From Oxalobacteraceae bacterium OTU3CAMAD1 (GTDB lineage: Bacteria > Pseudomonadota > Gammaproteobacteria > Burkholderiales > Burkholderiaceae_D), in the NCBI GenBank assembly GCA_024123915.1, contig CP099650.1, positions 6,076,001-6,140,000 on the forward strand: a DNA stretch of 64,000 nt. Direction: 5' to 3'. The translations under genes were made by a program, and so were the position numbers. The first letter of the stretch is position 1. Each line of letters begins with the position of its first letter. Shown one piece after another: positions 10,075-20,712 of this stretch. The notes below the pieces were generated by a model. That model saw only the letters and a program-made list of their open reading frames with translations, searched no databases and had not been told where the DNA came from.

Positions 10075-11184
10075 CTACTCCGCCAGCGCCTTGGTCAGCG
10101 CGGCGATCAGCACCGCATTTTCCTGCGGCAGGCCGATGGACACGCGCAGCCACTCCGGCAAACCATAGTTACCGACCGGGCGCACGATAACGCCCTGCCT
10201 CAGCAACGACAGGTTGACGCGCGAGCCGGCCGCCGGATCGTTGCCGACCTTGACCAGCACGAAGTTACCGTACGACGGCACGAACTCCAGTCCCAGCTGC
10301 GTGAACGCCTCGGTGAACTGCAGGTAGCCGGCGGCGTTGTTGGCCGCGCTGCGCTTGAGGAAGTCCTTGTCGTTCAGCGCCGCGATGGCCGCCGCCTGCG
10401 CCATCGAGTTGACGTTGAACGGCTGGCGGATGCGGTTCATCAGGTCCGTCAGCGCCGGCTGGGCTATGCCGAAACCGACGCGCAGGCCCGCCAGGCCGTA
10501 GGCCTTTGAGAATGTGCGCGACACCAGCAGGTTGGGATACTTCTTGACCCACTCGGCCGATTCGAACTGGTTTTCCTCGGCCAGGAATTCGTTGTAGGCC
10601 TCGTCCAGCACTACGACCACATTCGCCGGCACCTTGTCCAGGAAGGCCTGGATGTCTGCGGCCGGGATGAAGGTGCCGGTCGGGTTGTTCGGGTTAGCGA
10701 TGAAGACCAGGCGCGTATCCGCGTCGATGGCCGCCAGCATGGCCGGCAGGTCGTGGCCGTAGGCCTGGGCCGGCACCACGATATGGCGCGCGCCGACGCC
10801 CTGCGTCGCCAGCGCGTACACGGCGAACGAGTACTGCGAGTAGACGATGGCCTGGCCGCGCTCGACGAAGGCGTGGGCGGCGATCTCCAGGATGTCGTTG
10901 GAGCCGTTGCCCAGGGTGATCCAGTCGGCCGGCACGTCGTAGCGCTTCGACAGCGCCGCTTTCAGCTCGAAGCCGTTGGCGTCCGGGTAGCGTCCCAGAT
11001 CGGTGGCGGCGGCGGTCATCGCCTGCACCGCCGATTCCGGCACGCCGAACGGATTTTCGTTCGACGCCAGTTTGACGATCGAGGCTTCATCAAGGCCGAA
11101 TTCGCGCGCGACTTCGGCGATCGGTTTGCCCGCCTGGTAAGGGGCGATGGCTCTAACGTATTCTGGTCCGTAGTTCTTGGTCAT
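10075..11184 (-). CDS. hisC: Histidinol-phosphate / aromatic aminotransferase
   Basis: A 369-residue fold-type I PLP aminotransferase. It has KLASNENPFG near residue 38 and the PLP-lysine region TFSKAYGLAGLRVGFG near residue 230. Homologues in pheA-tyrA clusters act on histidinol phosphate and often also on prephenate or phenylpyruvates. Its position between pheA and tyrA supports a role in phenylalanine/tyrosine synthesis, probably as a second HisC copy separate from the his operon; that cannot be verified from this window. Confidence 0.92.
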   Translation of the reverse strand: MTKNYGPEYVRAIAPYQAGKPIAEVAREFGLDEASIVKLASNENPFGVPESAVQAMTAAATDLGRYPDANGFELKAALSKRYDVPADWITLGNGSNDILEIAAHAFVERGQAIVYSQYSFAVYALATQGVGARHIVVPAQAYGHDLPAMLAAIDADTRLVFIANPNNPTGTFIPAADIQAFLDKVPANVVVVLDEAYNEFLAEENQFESAEWVKKYPNLLVSRTFSKAYGLAGLRVGFGIAQPALTDLMNRIRQPFNVNSMAQAAAIAALNDKDFLKRSAANNAAGYLQFTEAFTQLGLEFVPSYGNFVLVKVGNDPAAGSRVNLSLLRQGVIVRPVGNYGLPEWLRVSIGLPQENAVLIAALTKALAE

Positions 11185-11206
11185 GTTCTGTCTCTGTTTT
11201 ATTTAG

Positions 11207-12280
11207 TTAGGTCAGGCTGACGGGATACGATCCCAGCACCTTGAAGAAAGCGGCATTGCTCTGCAACTCGTCCAGCGCCTTGGCCACGGATTCGTTCTGG
11301 ATGTGGCCTTCCACGTCGACGTAGAAATAGTATTCCCAGTTGCCGTTGCGGGCCGGGCGCGATTCGAAGCGGGTCATCGACACGTTGTTCTGCGCCAGCG
11401 ATCCAAGCAGGCGATACACCGAACCGGCGCGGTGCGGCGCGGCCAGCGCCATCGAGGTGCGGTCCTTGCCCGACGGGCCGGTTTGCAGATGGCCGATGAC
11501 GGCGAAGCGCGTGCGGTTGTGCGGATCATCCTGGATGTTGGCCTTGACGGTGCCGAGGCTGTAGCGCACGCCGGCGCGCTCGCCGGCGATGGCGGCGATC
11601 GAGTGGTCGTCGCGCGCCATGCGGGCCGCTTCGGCATTGGACGAGACGGCGCGGCGTTCGACGTCCGGGTAGTTATTGTTCAACCAGATCTGGCACTGCG
11701 CCAGCGCCTGCGCGTGGGCGCAGATGGCGGTGACGCCGTCCATGTTGCCGGTGCCCGTGAGCAGGCTGTGACGCACGGCGATGGCCACTTCGCCGCTGAT
11801 CGTCAGCGGCGTATGCAGCAGCAGGTCGAGTGTGCGGCCGATGGCGCCCTCGGTCGAATTCTCGACCGGGACCACGCCGAATTCGGCGGTGCCGGCCTCG
11901 GTGGCGCGAAACACTTCATCGATCGACGAGCAGGCCAGCACGTCGACGGCGGTGCCGAACTGCTGGTAGACCGCTTGTTCGCTGTAGGTACCGGCCGGGC
12001 CGAGGAAGGCGACGGTGACGCGCTTTTCCAGCGAGCGGCAGGCGGACATGATCTCGCGGAAGATGGTTTGCATCTCCGTGTTTCCCATCGGGCCGGGATT
12101 GCGGTCGGCTACGCCGCGCAGCACCTGCGCTTCGCGCTCGGGGCGGAACACGGGGGCGTTGGTTTCGGCTTTGACGTGGCCGACTTCCTGCGCCACCTTG
12201 GCGCGGCGGTTCAGCAGGTCGAGGATTTGCGCGTCGATGGCGTCAATCTGCTCGCGTAAAGGGGTAAGTTTATCTGTCAT
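11207..12280 (-). CDS. pheA: Bifunctional chorismate mutase / prephenate dehydratase (P-protein)
   Basis: A 357-residue fusion. An AroQ-type chorismate mutase (residues about 5-90, LREQIDAIDAQILDLLNRR) is followed by prephenate dehydratase (VAFLGPAGTYSEQAV; STEGAIGRTLDLLL) and a C-terminal ACT domain for phenylalanine feedback (SRPARNGNWEYYFYVD). It converts chorismate to phenylpyruvate. It is upstream of hisC by 22 nt. Confidence 0.95.
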   Translation of the reverse strand: MTDKLTPLREQIDAIDAQILDLLNRRAKVAQEVGHVKAETNAPVFRPEREAQVLRGVADRNPGPMGNTEMQTIFREIMSACRSLEKRVTVAFLGPAGTYSEQAVYQQFGTAVDVLACSSIDEVFRATEAGTAEFGVVPVENSTEGAIGRTLDLLLHTPLTISGEVAIAVRHSLLTGTGNMDGVTAICAHAQALAQCQIWLNNNYPDVERRAVSSNAEAARMARDDHSIAAIAGERAGVRYSLGTVKANIQDDPHNRTRFAVIGHLQTGPSGKDRTSMALAAPHRAGSVYRLLGSLAQNNVSMTRFESRPARNGNWEYYFYVDVEGHIQNESVAKALDELQSNAAFFKVLGSYPVSLT

Positions 12281-12320
12281 GGTATCGTCAATTCGTCAGC
12301 TATCGTCTGCGGCACTGTTC

Positions 12321-12382
12321 AACCCGCACTGCGGCACACTGGGGTCGTACCCCAAGGGGTACGACCCCGCCTGTCCGGGTTT
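12321..12382. repeat. Hairpin repeat family B, copy 3
   Basis: AACCCGCACTGCGGCACACT is followed by the hairpin GGGGTCGTACCCC-AA-GGGGTACGACCCC, then CCGGGTTT. It sits between serC and pheA and is closely related to the copies at 4772, 9085 and 50920. Confidence 0.85.
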
Positions 12383-12397
12383 GGCGTTAGGGCTCAA

Positions 12398-13483
12398 TCA
12401 TCGGCCCGCGAATTCATTCAAGTAATTCACGAGCGCCTGTACGCCCTCGATCGGCATCGCGTTGTAGATCGATGCGCGCATGCCGCCGACGGACTTGTGG
12501 CCCTTGAGCTGCAGCAGGCCGCGCGCCTTGGCGCCGGCCAGGAAGGCTTCGTTCTGGCTTTCGTCCTTCAGGTAGAACGGGATGTTCATGCGCGAGCGGC
12601 TTTCCTTGGCCACCTTGGTTTGGTAAAAATCGTCGACGTCGAGCGCCTTGTACAGCAGCTCCGCCTTGGCGATATTGACCTTCTCCATGGCGGCGACGCC
12701 GCCGTTCTTCTTCAGCCACTGGAACACCAGGCCGGCGATGTAGATGCCGTAGGTGGGCGGCGTGTTGTACATCGAGTCGTTGTCGGCGACCAGCTTGAAG
12801 TCGAACGCCGACGGACACGCCGGCAGCGCCTTGCCCAGCAAATCGTCGCGCACGATGACGATGGTGACGCCGGCCGGGCCGATGTTCTTTTGCGCGCCGG
12901 CGAAAATCACGCCGTACTTGGAGACGTCGATCTGGCGGGACAAAATATGCGACGACATGTCGGCCACGAGAAGCACGTCCGGCTGCGACGCCGGCAGGCC
13001 GGTGTCGAAGTCGAACTCGATGCCGTCGATGGTCTCGTTGGTGCACATGTGGACGTAGGCCGCGCCGGGGGTGAGCTTCCACTCCGACTGCGGCGGCACG
13101 CCGGTGGTCGACGACGCGGCGATATTGACGTTGGCGTATTTGGCCGCTTCCTTGATGGATTTGCCCGACCACGAACCGGTATGGATGAAATCGATGGTTG
13201 CTGGTTGCGGCTTGTGGCCGACCAGATTCAACGGAATGATGGCGTTCTGGGACAAGCCCCCGCCCTGCATGAACAAGATCTTGTAATTGTCCGGTACTGC
13301 CAGCAGCTCGCGCAGGTCGCGCTCGGCCGCCTTGTAAATCGAGATAAACTCCGGTCCGCGGTGGCTCATCTCCATCACCGACATGCCGCTGCCATGCCAG
13401 TCCAGCATTTCGGCGGCGGCTTGCGCCAGCACTTCCTTCGGCAGCACGGCAGGGCCGGCGGAGAAGTTATAGATGTGAGTCAC
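12398..13483 (-). CDS. serC: Phosphoserine aminotransferase
   Basis: A 361-residue class V PLP aminotransferase. It starts with [15 protein letters not shown] and has the PLP-lysine motif [12 protein letters not shown] near residue 195. It converts 3-phosphohydroxypyruvate and glutamate to phosphoserine, and serves pyridoxal phosphate synthesis as well. The serC-pheA-tyrA-aroA order is standard in Burkholderiales. Confidence 0.95.
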   Translation of the reverse strand: MTHIYNFSAGPAVLPKEVLAQAAAEMLDWHGSGMSVMEMSHRGPEFISIYKAAERDLRELLAVPDNYKILFMQGGGLSQNAIIPLNLVGHKPQPATIDFIHTGSWSGKSIKEAAKYANVNIAASSTTGVPPQSEWKLTPGAAYVHMCTNETIDGIEFDFDTGLPASQPDVLLVADMSSHILSRQIDVSKYGVIFAGAQKNIGPAGVTIVIVRDDLLGKALPACPSAFDFKLVADNDSMYNTPPTYGIYIAGLVFQWLKKNGGVAAMEKVNIAKAELLYKALDVDDFYQTKVAKESRSRMNIPFYLKDESQNEAFLAGAKARGLLQLKGHKSVGGMRASIYNAMPIEGVQALVNYLNEFAGR

Positions 13484-13501
13484 TGTGGATCCTTTGCGTA
13501 A

Positions 13502-14065
13502 TTACTGTTTGCCTTCTTGCTGCATTTTCTGCATCACGGGGCCCATGCGGCGGCTCACCACCTGCTGCCCCACCTGCATGCCCTGGGCCATCAACTGCGG
13601 CATCGAGGCCAGCATCTTGGCGCCAACCGGCGTGCGATAGAAAGCGGTCATCTGTTTCAGTTCATCCGCGCTGAAAGTGCGCGCGTAGATCGGCACCGTC
13701 TCGGCCAGAATCTCGTCGATCAATTTAGGATCGTTCAATACGTCCTGCATGGTCTTGATGACGCCAGGCAGTTCAGCCTCCATCTTGGCCAGCGCCTTGG
13801 TTTTCTGATCGGCGTTCAGCTTCGGATTGTTGTTGATGCCCGCCTCGGCGCCGGCGCGCATCGATTGCGCGATCCCCTGCGTCATCTGCCGCATCATCCC
13901 GGTCATCATGGCGCGGTGGTTCATCGCCTCGAACAGCTCTTGCGAGGCGGCCAGGGTGGCCGGGTCGATGGCGGCGGCTGGCGCCGGCGCGGCGGTTTGC
14001 GCGAACGACGGTGCGGCGCCGGCCAGGGCGAAGGCGGAAACGACGGCTGCTACGATTTTTTTCAT
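13502..14065 (-). CDS. DUF2059 domain-containing periplasmic protein
   Basis: A 187-residue protein with a signal peptide ending at SFAQ (about residue 23), an Ala/Pro-rich spacer, and a helical DUF2059-type domain with FSADELKQMTAFYRTPVGAKML near residue 130. Function is unknown. DUF2059 proteins are periplasmic and commonly lie between gyrA and serC in this group. The C-terminus is Met/Gln-rich. Confidence 0.8.
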   Translation of the reverse strand: MKKIVAAVVSAFALAGAAPSFAQTAAPAPAAAIDPATLAASQELFEAMNHRAMMTGMMRQMTQGIAQSMRAGAEAGINNNPKLNADQKTKALAKMEAELPGVIKTMQDVLNDPKLIDEILAETVPIYARTFSADELKQMTAFYRTPVGAKMLASMPQLMAQGMQVGQQVVSRRMGPVMQKMQQEGKQ

Positions 14066-14140
14066 GAATTCTCTCTTGAAATGACAACGGGGCCAGTCTT
14101 ATTGTCGCATTAATCCGCGAAATAAACCCTGGCCCCGCCG

Positions 14141-14167
14141 GCCCCGGTCCGACACTGCGACCGGGGC
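14141..14167 (-). terminator. Probable terminator after gyrA
   Basis: The inverted repeat GCCCCGGTC...GACCGGGGC lies 15 nt past the gyrA stop. The T run on the minus strand is weak (TTTATTT after a GC-rich stretch), so termination may be partial. Confidence 0.45.
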
Positions 14168-14181
14168 TTTGTTTGCTGCGC

Positions 14182-16884
14182 TTATTCCGCCGGATTGTCG
14201 TCCGCTGGAGTGTCGTCCACCTTGTCGTCCGCCGGAGCGTCCGTCACGGGTGCATCGACAGGCTTGCCGTCCGGACCAGGTTCCAGCTCGACTTCGTCGA
14301 TGTCGGTTTCGACCACGCGCTGCAGGCCGGACAGCTTGGTACCGTCTTCGACCGCGATCAGGGTCACGCCTTGCGTGGCGCGGCCCATTTCGCGGATCTC
14401 CGCCACGCGGGTGCGAATCAGCACACCGCCGGTGGTGATCAGCATGATCTCGTCGGTCGGCGTGACCAGGGTCGCCGCCACCACCTTGCCGTTACGCTCG
14501 GAGGTCTGGATCGCGATCATGCCCTTGGTGCCGCGGCCGTGACGGGTGTACTCGATGATCGGCGTACGCTTGCCGAAGCCGTTCTCGGTTGCCGTCAGCA
14601 CCGACTGCTGCTCGTTTTCCGCCACCAGCAGCGCGATCACGCGCTGGCCTTCGTCGAGGTTCATACCGCGCACGCCACGGGCGTTGCGGCCCATCGGACG
14701 CACGTCGTTCTCGTCGAAGCGCACCGCCTTGCCGGAGTCGGAGAACAGCATGACATCGTGCTCGCCGTCGGTCAGCGCGGCGCCGATCAGGAAGTCGCCC
14801 TCGTCCAGGTCGACCGCGATGATGCCGGCCTTGCGTGGATTGCTGAAGTCCTTCAGCGGCGTTTTCTTCACGGTACCGAGGCTGGTCGACATGAAGACGT
14901 AGTGGTCTTCCGGGAAGGTCCGGTTCTCGCCCGACAGCGGCAGGATGACGGTGATCTTCTCGTTGTCGGCCAACGGGAACATGTTGACGATCGGCTTGCC
15001 GCGCGAGTTGCGCGAGCCTTGCGGCACTTCCCACACCTTGAGCCAGTACATGCGGCCACGGTTGGAGAAGCACAGGATGTAATCGTGCGTGTTGGCGATG
15101 AACAGCTGGTCGATCCAGTCTTCCTCTTTGGTCGCCATGGCCTGCTTGCCGCGTCCACCGCGCTTTTGCGCGCGGTATTCGGTGATCGGCTGCGCCTTCA
15201 TATAGCCGGTGTGCGACAGGGTCACCACCATGTCCTGCGGCGTGATCAGGTCTTCGGTGCCCAGATCGGTGGCGTTATGCTCGATGTTCGAACGGCGTGG
15301 ATCCTTGGCGCGGTCGCCGAATTCGTTGACCACGTGGGTCATCTCGTCGGTGATGATGGTGGTGACGCGTTCCGGCTTGGCCAGGATGTCCAGCAAGTCG
15401 GCGATTTCGGCCATCACGTCTTTGTATTCGTTGACGATCTTGTCCTGTTCCAGGCCGGTCAGGCGCTGCAGGCGCATTTGCAGAATTTCCTGCGCCTGGT
15501 CGTCGGACAGCTTGTACATGCCGTCGGCCTGCATGCCGTAGTGCTTGGGCAGGTGCTCCGGACGGAAGGCGTCGATACCGCCGATGGTGTCGCCTTCGCC
15601 GGTACGGGCCAGCATCTCGCGCACCAGCGACGAATCCCACGAACGTTCCATCAGGCCCGTTTTCGCGACCGGCGGGGTTGGCGCGGCCTTGATGATGGCG
15701 ATGAAATCGTCGATGTTCGCCAGCGCGACCGCCAAGCCTTCCAGCACGTGGCCGCGTTCGCGCGCCTTGCGCAGTTCGAACACGGTGCGGCGGGTGACCA
15801 CTTCGCGGCGGTGCGACAGGAAGCACTGCAGCATTTCTTTCAGGTTCAGCAGGCGCGGCTGGCCGTCGACCAGCGCCACCATGTTCATGCCGAACGTGTC
15901 CTGCAACTGGGTCTGCTTGTACAGGTTGTTGAGCACCACTTCCGGCACTTCGCCGCGTTTCAGCTCGATGACCACGCGCATGCCCGACTTGTCGGACTCG
16001 TCGCGGATGTCGGAAATGCCTTCGAGCTTCTTGTCGCGCACGTTCTCGGCGATACGCTCGAGCAGCGACTTCTTGTTGACCTGGTACGGCAGCTCGTCGA
16101 CGATGATGGCCGTGCGGCCGCCGTCCTTGCCGTACTCTTCATAGTGGGTCTTGGCGCGCATGACCACGCGGCCACGGCCGGTGCGATAACCGTCGCGCAC
16201 GCCCGAGACGCCATAAATGGTGCCGCCGGTCGGGAAGTCCGGCGCCGGGATCAGCTCGATCAGCTCGTCGATGGTGCAGGTCGGATTGCGCAGCACATGC
16301 AGTGCGCCGGCGATCACTTCGTGCAGATTGTGCGGCGGGATGTTGGTCGCCATACCGACCGCGATACCGGACGAGCCGTTGATCAGCAGGTTGGGGATGC
16401 GGGTCGGCAGAACCGTCGGCTCTTTTTCCTTGCCGTCGTAGTTGGGCTGGAAGTCGACGGTGTCCTTGTCGATATCGGCCAGCAACTCGGCGGAAATCTT
16501 GTCGAGGCGGCACTCGGTGTATCGCATCGCCGCCGCGCCGTCGCCGTCGACCGAGCCGAAGTTACCCTGGCCGTCGACCAGCATATAGCGCAGCGAGAAG
16601 TCCTGCGCCATGCGGACCAGCGTGTCGTAAATCGAGGCGTCGCCGTGCGGGTGGTACTTACCCATCGTCTCGCCGACCACGCGGGCGCACTTGACGTAGG
16701 GACGGTTCCACACGTTGTTCATTTCATGCATCGCGAACAGAACCCGGCGGTGCACCGGCTTCAAGCCGTCGCGCACGTCAGGCAAGGCGCGGCCCACGAT
16801 CACGCTCATCGCGTAATCGAGGTAGCTCTTGCGCATCTCTTCTTCGAGGGAAATAGGGATTGTTTCTTTTGCGAATTGATCCAT
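14182..16884 (-). CDS. gyrA: DNA gyrase subunit A
   Basis: A 900-residue type IIA topoisomerase subunit. The catalytic tyrosine is Tyr122 (AAAMRYTE). The quinolone-resistance region reads [11 protein letters not shown], so position 83 (E. coli numbering, which applies directly here) is Ala rather than Ser and position 87 is Asp. The C-terminal half carries the beta-pinwheel repeats including the GyrA box region (QKRGGRGK). The last 35 residues are an acidic Asp/Pro tail. It forms the A2B2 gyrase with GyrB, encoded elsewhere. It is the first gene of the long minus-strand block. Confidence 0.97.
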   Translation of the reverse strand: MDQFAKETIPISLEEEMRKSYLDYAMSVIVGRALPDVRDGLKPVHRRVLFAMHEMNNVWNRPYVKCARVVGETMGKYHPHGDASIYDTLVRMAQDFSLRYMLVDGQGNFGSVDGDGAAAMRYTECRLDKISAELLADIDKDTVDFQPNYDGKEKEPTVLPTRIPNLLINGSSGIAVGMATNIPPHNLHEVIAGALHVLRNPTCTIDELIELIPAPDFPTGGTIYGVSGVRDGYRTGRGRVVMRAKTHYEEYGKDGGRTAIIVDELPYQVNKKSLLERIAENVRDKKLEGISDIRDESDKSGMRVVIELKRGEVPEVVLNNLYKQTQLQDTFGMNMVALVDGQPRLLNLKEMLQCFLSHRREVVTRRTVFELRKARERGHVLEGLAVALANIDDFIAIIKAAPTPPVAKTGLMERSWDSSLVREMLARTGEGDTIGGIDAFRPEHLPKHYGMQADGMYKLSDDQAQEILQMRLQRLTGLEQDKIVNEYKDVMAEIADLLDILAKPERVTTIITDEMTHVVNEFGDRAKDPRRSNIEHNATDLGTEDLITPQDMVVTLSHTGYMKAQPITEYRAQKRGGRGKQAMATKEEDWIDQLFIANTHDYILCFSNRGRMYWLKVWEVPQGSRNSRGKPIVNMFPLADNEKITVILPLSGENRTFPEDHYVFMSTSLGTVKKTPLKDFSNPRKAGIIAVDLDEGDFLIGAALTDGEHDVMLFSDSGKAVRFDENDVRPMGRNARGVRGMNLDEGQRVIALLVAENEQQSVLTATENGFGKRTPIIEYTRHGRGTKGMIAIQTSERNGKVVAATLVTPTDEIMLITTGGVLIRTRVAEIREMGRATQGVTLIAVEDGTKLSGLQRVVETDIDEVELEPGPDGKPVDAPVTDAPADDKVDDTPADDNPAE

Positions 16885-17336
16885 TGGCGGGTCGACTGAT
16901 CTTTGACTGTGGGTTATCTTTTAAGCAATGTATGCCGCACTTACTGCACTCCTGCCCTTCCTATCCTAATTGGAAGGGCAAGCGTGCGATTTTAGCATGC
17001 GGGCCGCGCAACTAACACAAATTGGCCGGCAGCCCAGCACCCATGCCTTGTGTGCGCTGCCTCACGCGTTGTAACACCATGTAATATTGATGACACATTA
17101 CTCAATTATTATCGACAATCACGTTGCAACAAAACAACATTTTGGTCGGACGCGAATCAGCGCCATGTTGGCGCCCTTTCACGCCGCCGGATCGCTTGTG
17201 GCAAAATGGTTCAGAAGTTAATTGCTCGTTTCGCAATCGGGAGACAGGCGTGACGCCCCTGCGTGGTAGAATTCGGCCCACGTAATATACGTCGCGCAGT
17301 TTTTCTGCGGATATCACCCCCGAAAGGAAGAAAAAT
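16885..17336. other. Intergenic region between gyrA and the ompA-like gene
   Basis: A divergent 452-nt gap with no convincing ORF. The middle (about 17080-17140) is AT-rich, unlike the surrounding genes, and presumably holds the promoters of gyrA and ompA. GAAAGGAAG just before 17337 is a good ribosome-binding site for the OmpA-like protein. I found no RNA gene here. Confidence 0.5.
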
Positions 17337-18050
17337 ATGAAAAAACTTATTTCGATGTTGGCCGTGTCGGCAGCTTTCGCCGGCTCGGCAATCGCCCAGA
17401 CCCCTACCCCTACCGCTCCACCGTACGCTCCAGTCACCCAAGACATCAAGGCCGCTACTCCTAAGAGCGCCTACGTTCAGGATTCGCGCGGCGTGATCGC
17501 CCGTGACCCGTTCGGCCTGTGCTGGCGCACCGGCTACTGGACCCCGGCCGATGCCGTTCCAGGTTGCGACCTGCCACTGTGCGTTGAGCCAGAAAAACTG
17601 GAAAACGGCAAATGCGTAGCACCGCCGCCACCACCGCCAGCCGCTCCAGCGCCTACCGCACCGACCCCGGCCCCAGCGCCAGCGCCAGTGCCAACCGCGC
17701 AAAAAGTGAGCTTCGCCGCTGACGCGTTCTTCGATTTCGACAAGGCCGTGCTGAAGCCAGAAGGCAAAGCCAAGCTGGACGACGTGACCTCGAAACTGGG
17801 TTCGATCAACCTGGAAGTCATCATCGCCGTCGGTCACACCGACTCGGTCGGTTCGGATGAGTACAACCAGAAGCTGTCGATCCGCCGCGCTGAAGCCGTC
17901 AAAGCCTACATCATCTCCAAAGGCGTCGACGCTAACCGCGTGTACACCGAAGGCAAAGGCGAGAAACAGCCAGTTGCAGACAACAAAACTGCAGAAGGCC
18001 GCGCTAAAAACCGTCGCGTAGAGATCGAAGTCGTCGGTACCAGCAAGTAA
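17337..18050 (+). CDS. OmpA-family outer membrane protein
   Basis: A 237-residue protein. It has a signal peptide (residues 1-20, ending AIAQ), a short conserved segment with paired cysteines (DPFGLCWRTGYWTP...PGCDLPLC), a Pro/Ala-rich linker (about 95-120), and a C-terminal OmpA-like peptidoglycan-binding domain (VGHTDSVGSDEYNQKLSIRR...AKNRRVEI). The domain binds meso-diaminopimelate in peptidoglycan. The eight-strand barrel of E. coli OmpA is absent, so this is the short betaproteobacterial form. A strong terminator follows. Confidence 0.92.
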   Translation: MKKLISMLAVSAAFAGSAIAQTPTPTAPPYAPVTQDIKAATPKSAYVQDSRGVIARDPFGLCWRTGYWTPADAVPGCDLPLCVEPEKLENGKCVAPPPPPPAAPAPTAPTPAPAPAPVPTAQKVSFAADAFFDFDKAVLKPEGKAKLDDVTSKLGSINLEVIIAVGHTDSVGSDEYNQKLSIRRAEAVKAYIISKGVDANRVYTEGKGEKQPVADNKTAEGRAKNRRVEIEVVGTSK

Positions 18051-18067
18051 TCCGCACGCTTCACACG

Positions 18068-18090
18068 AAACCCCGCCACGGCGGGGTTTT
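18068..18090 (+). terminator. Rho-independent terminator of the ompA-like gene
   Basis: The perfect stem AACCCCGCC-AC-GGCGGGGTT is followed by TTTTTT, about 20 nt after the stop codon. Confidence 0.9.
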
Positions 18091-18207
18091 TTTACGCCTG
18101 TCGCCGGCGTGGCACGACAGCCGGAGGCGACGCTACGATGTGGAGTGGAAGGAAAAAGAGCGGCCGGGCGGGGTTTGGGCCTGGCGGGCGCTGGGGCGCC
18201 GGGGAAG

Positions 18208-19128
18208 TCAGCGCCGCACGATGGGCGCGAGATTGTCCTGCAATTGGCGTTCGATGTCCTGGCGGACGAGGTCGCGCTGCGCGCGGCGTTGACGGGCGCG
18301 GGCGCGATGCTTGGCCGATACCGCCTCGATAGGCTTGACCGGGAACGGCAGCGGCATGTGGTAAAAATCGCGGCTTTCGGTCGCGTCCAGCGCGGCCATC
18401 CAGAAGCCGTCGTAATCGAAGCTAAAGCCCTCGCACTCGCCCGGTTTTGGGGTAGACATGTGGTTCTGGCCAATGCCGATGACGGCACAGATACCCAGCG
18501 CTGCGGCTAACGCCTCGGCGGCCATGAGCAACATGCGCACCGGCGCCACATTGTTGCAGGTGTCGGTGACGCGGCGGATCTGCTCGATCCTCCCGGGGGC
18601 GCCCTGGATGCCGGAAACGAGCAACACTTGGCATTCGGACGCGCCCACCACGGCGCCCGGGGCGATCGAAAACGTCATTTGATACACATGGTCGCCGTCC
18701 GCGCGCAGGATCAGGCACAGGTCGCCATCGTGGTTGAATACATAGGGAAAGCGCAGTTCGATTCCGACATGCAGACCGTCATATTCGGCGCGCCACAGGT
18801 GCAGTCCGCGTTGCGCGAGCGGCAGGAAGCCGGGCTGGAAATGCCGCGCCAGCGCCTTGTAGTGATTGATCGCCACCCGCAACCGGCCCGGGACGCAGAA
18901 GCCGCCGCCCAGATAATAATTGCGCAGATAACGATAACGGATGCCGGTGTAAAACAGCTTGGTATCGAACGCGCCGGCGCGGCCCAGCAAGCGCGATAAT
19001 AAGATGTGCTGGCGCAAATTGAGCGTCAGCCCAAGCGCGCGCGACAGCGTCCGCCGGGCCGGGCCGAAGGCCGACACACGGGCGCCTGGCAACCTGCCGA
19101 GACTTCCGCCAATAAAACTTTGCAGCAT
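18208..19128 (-). CDS. DUF535 family protein (VirK/YbjX-like)
   Basis: A 306-residue protein matching the VirK/YbjX (DUF535) pattern: HYKALARHF in the N-terminal half, then FSIAPGAV, LLVSGIQG, and a C-terminal GFSFDYDGFWMAALDA. YbjX/VirK homologues are cytoplasmic proteins linked to envelope-stress and antimicrobial-peptide phenotypes in enterobacteria, but their biochemistry is unknown. AAGGA lies upstream of the ATG at 19128. It is transcribed divergently from ubiG. The C-terminus is Arg-rich. Confidence 0.75.
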   Translation of the reverse strand: MLQSFIGGSLGRLPGARVSAFGPARRTLSRALGLTLNLRQHILLSRLLGRAGAFDTKLFYTGIRYRYLRNYYLGGGFCVPGRLRVAINHYKALARHFQPGFLPLAQRGLHLWRAEYDGLHVGIELRFPYVFNHDGDLCLILRADGDHVYQMTFSIAPGAVVGASECQVLLVSGIQGAPGRIEQIRRVTDTCNNVAPVRMLLMAAEALAAALGICAVIGIGQNHMSTPKPGECEGFSFDYDGFWMAALDATESRDFYHMPLPFPVKPIEAVSAKHRARARQRRAQRDLVRQDIERQLQDNLAPIVRR

Positions 19129-19297
19129 AAACAGTCCTTACTTGATGAGTGGTTGCGAATTATAAATAATGATATGCATTTTAACAATCATAAATGACAA
19201 CAACGTTACAAATAGGAAAGGAAGGGGAGATTGCCGGGCCGACATGGACACGCCGCTTTCGGGTCGGCTGCTTTAAAATAGCGGTACGATTCCCTCT

Positions 19298-20005
19298 ATG
19301 ACGCCATCCATGAACGCCGATCCATTAGAACTACAGAAATTCTCCGACCTGGCCCATCGCTGGTGGGACCCGACCTCGGAGTTCCGCCCGCTGCACGAGA
19401 TCAACCCGCTGCGCCTGGAATGGATCAACGCGCGCGTGCCGCTGGCCGGCAAGAACGTCATCGACATCGGCTGCGGCGGCGGCATCCTGAGCGAATCGAT
19501 GGCGCGCAAGGGCGCCACCGTCACCGGCATCGACCTGTCGGAAAAAGCGCTCAAGGTGGCCGACCTGCACAGCCTGGAGTCCGGCGTGCAGGTGCGCTAC
19601 AAGCTGGTCGCGGCCGAAGAGATGGCGGCGCAGGAGCCGGGCCAGTTCGATGTGGTCACCTGCATGGAGATGCTCGAGCACGTGCCGGACCCGGCGGCCA
19701 TCGTGCGCGCCGCCGCCACCCTGGTCAAACCGGGCGGCCACGTGTTCTTCTCGACGTTGAACCGCAATCCGAAGTCGTATCTGTTTGCCATCATCGGCGC
19801 CGAATACGTGCTGCGCATGCTGCCGCGCGGCACCCACGACTACGATAAATTCATCACGCCGTCCGAACTGTCGCAATTCGTCCGCAGCGCCGGTCTCGAT
19901 CTCAAGGGTTTCAAGGGCATGGGCTACAATCCGCTGACCAAGATTTATTCCCTGAACGAAGACACCAGCGTCAACTATCTGGTTGCCACCACCCGTCCGC
20001 TCTGA
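19298..20005 (+). CDS. ubiG: Ubiquinone biosynthesis O-methyltransferase
   Basis: A 235-residue class I SAM methyltransferase. It has the UbiG N-terminus ([19 protein letters not shown]), the SAM motif [12 protein letters not shown] near residue 52, and [12 protein letters not shown]. It performs both O-methylations in ubiquinone synthesis. MNADPLE at 19310 is an alternative start. It precedes gph by 11 nt, the usual ubiG-gph pair. Confidence 0.95.
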   Translation: MTPSMNADPLELQKFSDLAHRWWDPTSEFRPLHEINPLRLEWINARVPLAGKNVIDIGCGGGILSESMARKGATVTGIDLSEKALKVADLHSLESGVQVRYKLVAAEEMAAQEPGQFDVVTCMEMLEHVPDPAAIVRAAATLVKPGGHVFFSTLNRNPKSYLFAIIGAEYVLRMLPRGTHDYDKFITPSELSQFVRSAGLDLKGFKGMGYNPLTKIYSLNEDTSVNYLVATTRPL

Positions 20006-20016
20006 TCGACCCGCCC

Positions 20017-20712
20017 ATGACTACCGCACTCCCGGCGCCGCGCGCCATCCTGTTCGACCTCGACGGCACCCTGGCCGACACCGCGCCCGACCTGGCCGCC
20101 GCCGTCAACCTGCTGCGCACGGTGCGCGGGCTGGAACCGACCGCCTATGAACTGTTGCGCCCGACCGCCTCGGCCGGCGCGCGCGGCATGATCGGCGCCG
20201 CCTTCGGCCTGAAGCCGGGCGACGAGGGTTTCGTCGAACTGCGCGAAGGTTTTTTTGACAACTACCAGGCGGCGATGGCGGTGCACAGCACGCTATTCCC
20301 CGGCATCGTCGAACTACTGGCCGGCATCGAGGAGGCGGGGCTGCAGTGGGGCATCGTCACCAACAAGCCGGCGCGTTTCACCGATCCGCTGCTGCCGCAG
20401 ATCGGGCTCGGGCATGCGGCCTGCATCATTTCCGGCGACACCACGGCGCACGCCAAGCCGCATCCGGCGCCGTTGCTGGAAGCGGCCACGCGCCTGGGAC
20501 TGCCGCCGCAGCAATGCTGGTATGTGGGCGACGACCTGCGCGATATCCAGGCCGGACAAGCGGCCGGCATGCCGAGCATCGGCTGCGGCTGGGGTTATTG
20601 CGGCCCGGTCGAGCCGCTCGGCTGGCAGGCCGACCTGGTGCTCGACACGCCGGAACAGCTGCTGGCGTTGATGCGCTCGGCGGTGGCGGACAAGGCCGAA
20701 TTGGCGGCATAA
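20017..20712 (+). CDS. gph: Phosphoglycolate phosphatase (HAD superfamily)
   Basis: A 231-residue HAD hydrolase with nucleophile motif DLDGTLADT near residue 13, motif II TNKP near residue 114, the Lys of AKPHPAP and motif IV GDDLRDIQAG. It dephosphorylates 2-phosphoglycolate; homologues downstream of ubiG in some bacteria instead act as MupP on N-acetylmuramate 6-phosphate. Sequence alone does not separate these two roles. It is probably co-transcribed with ubiG. Confidence 0.88.
   Translation: MTTALPAPRAILFDLDGTLADTAPDLAAAVNLLRTVRGLEPTAYELLRPTASAGARGMIGAAFGLKPGDEGFVELREGFFDNYQAAMAVHSTLFPGIVELLAGIEEAGLQWGIVTNKPARFTDPLLPQIGLGHAACIISGDTTAHAKPHPAPLLEAATRLGLPPQQCWYVGDDLRDIQAGQAAGMPSIGCGWGYCGPVEPLGWQADLVLDTPEQLLALMRSAVADKAELAA

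Noticed and set aside
14173..16899. Long antisense reading frame over gyrA
   Set aside because: Composition follows the third-position GC of gyrA; the product is His/Arg-rich with no domain. It is a shadow of a highly conserved gene.
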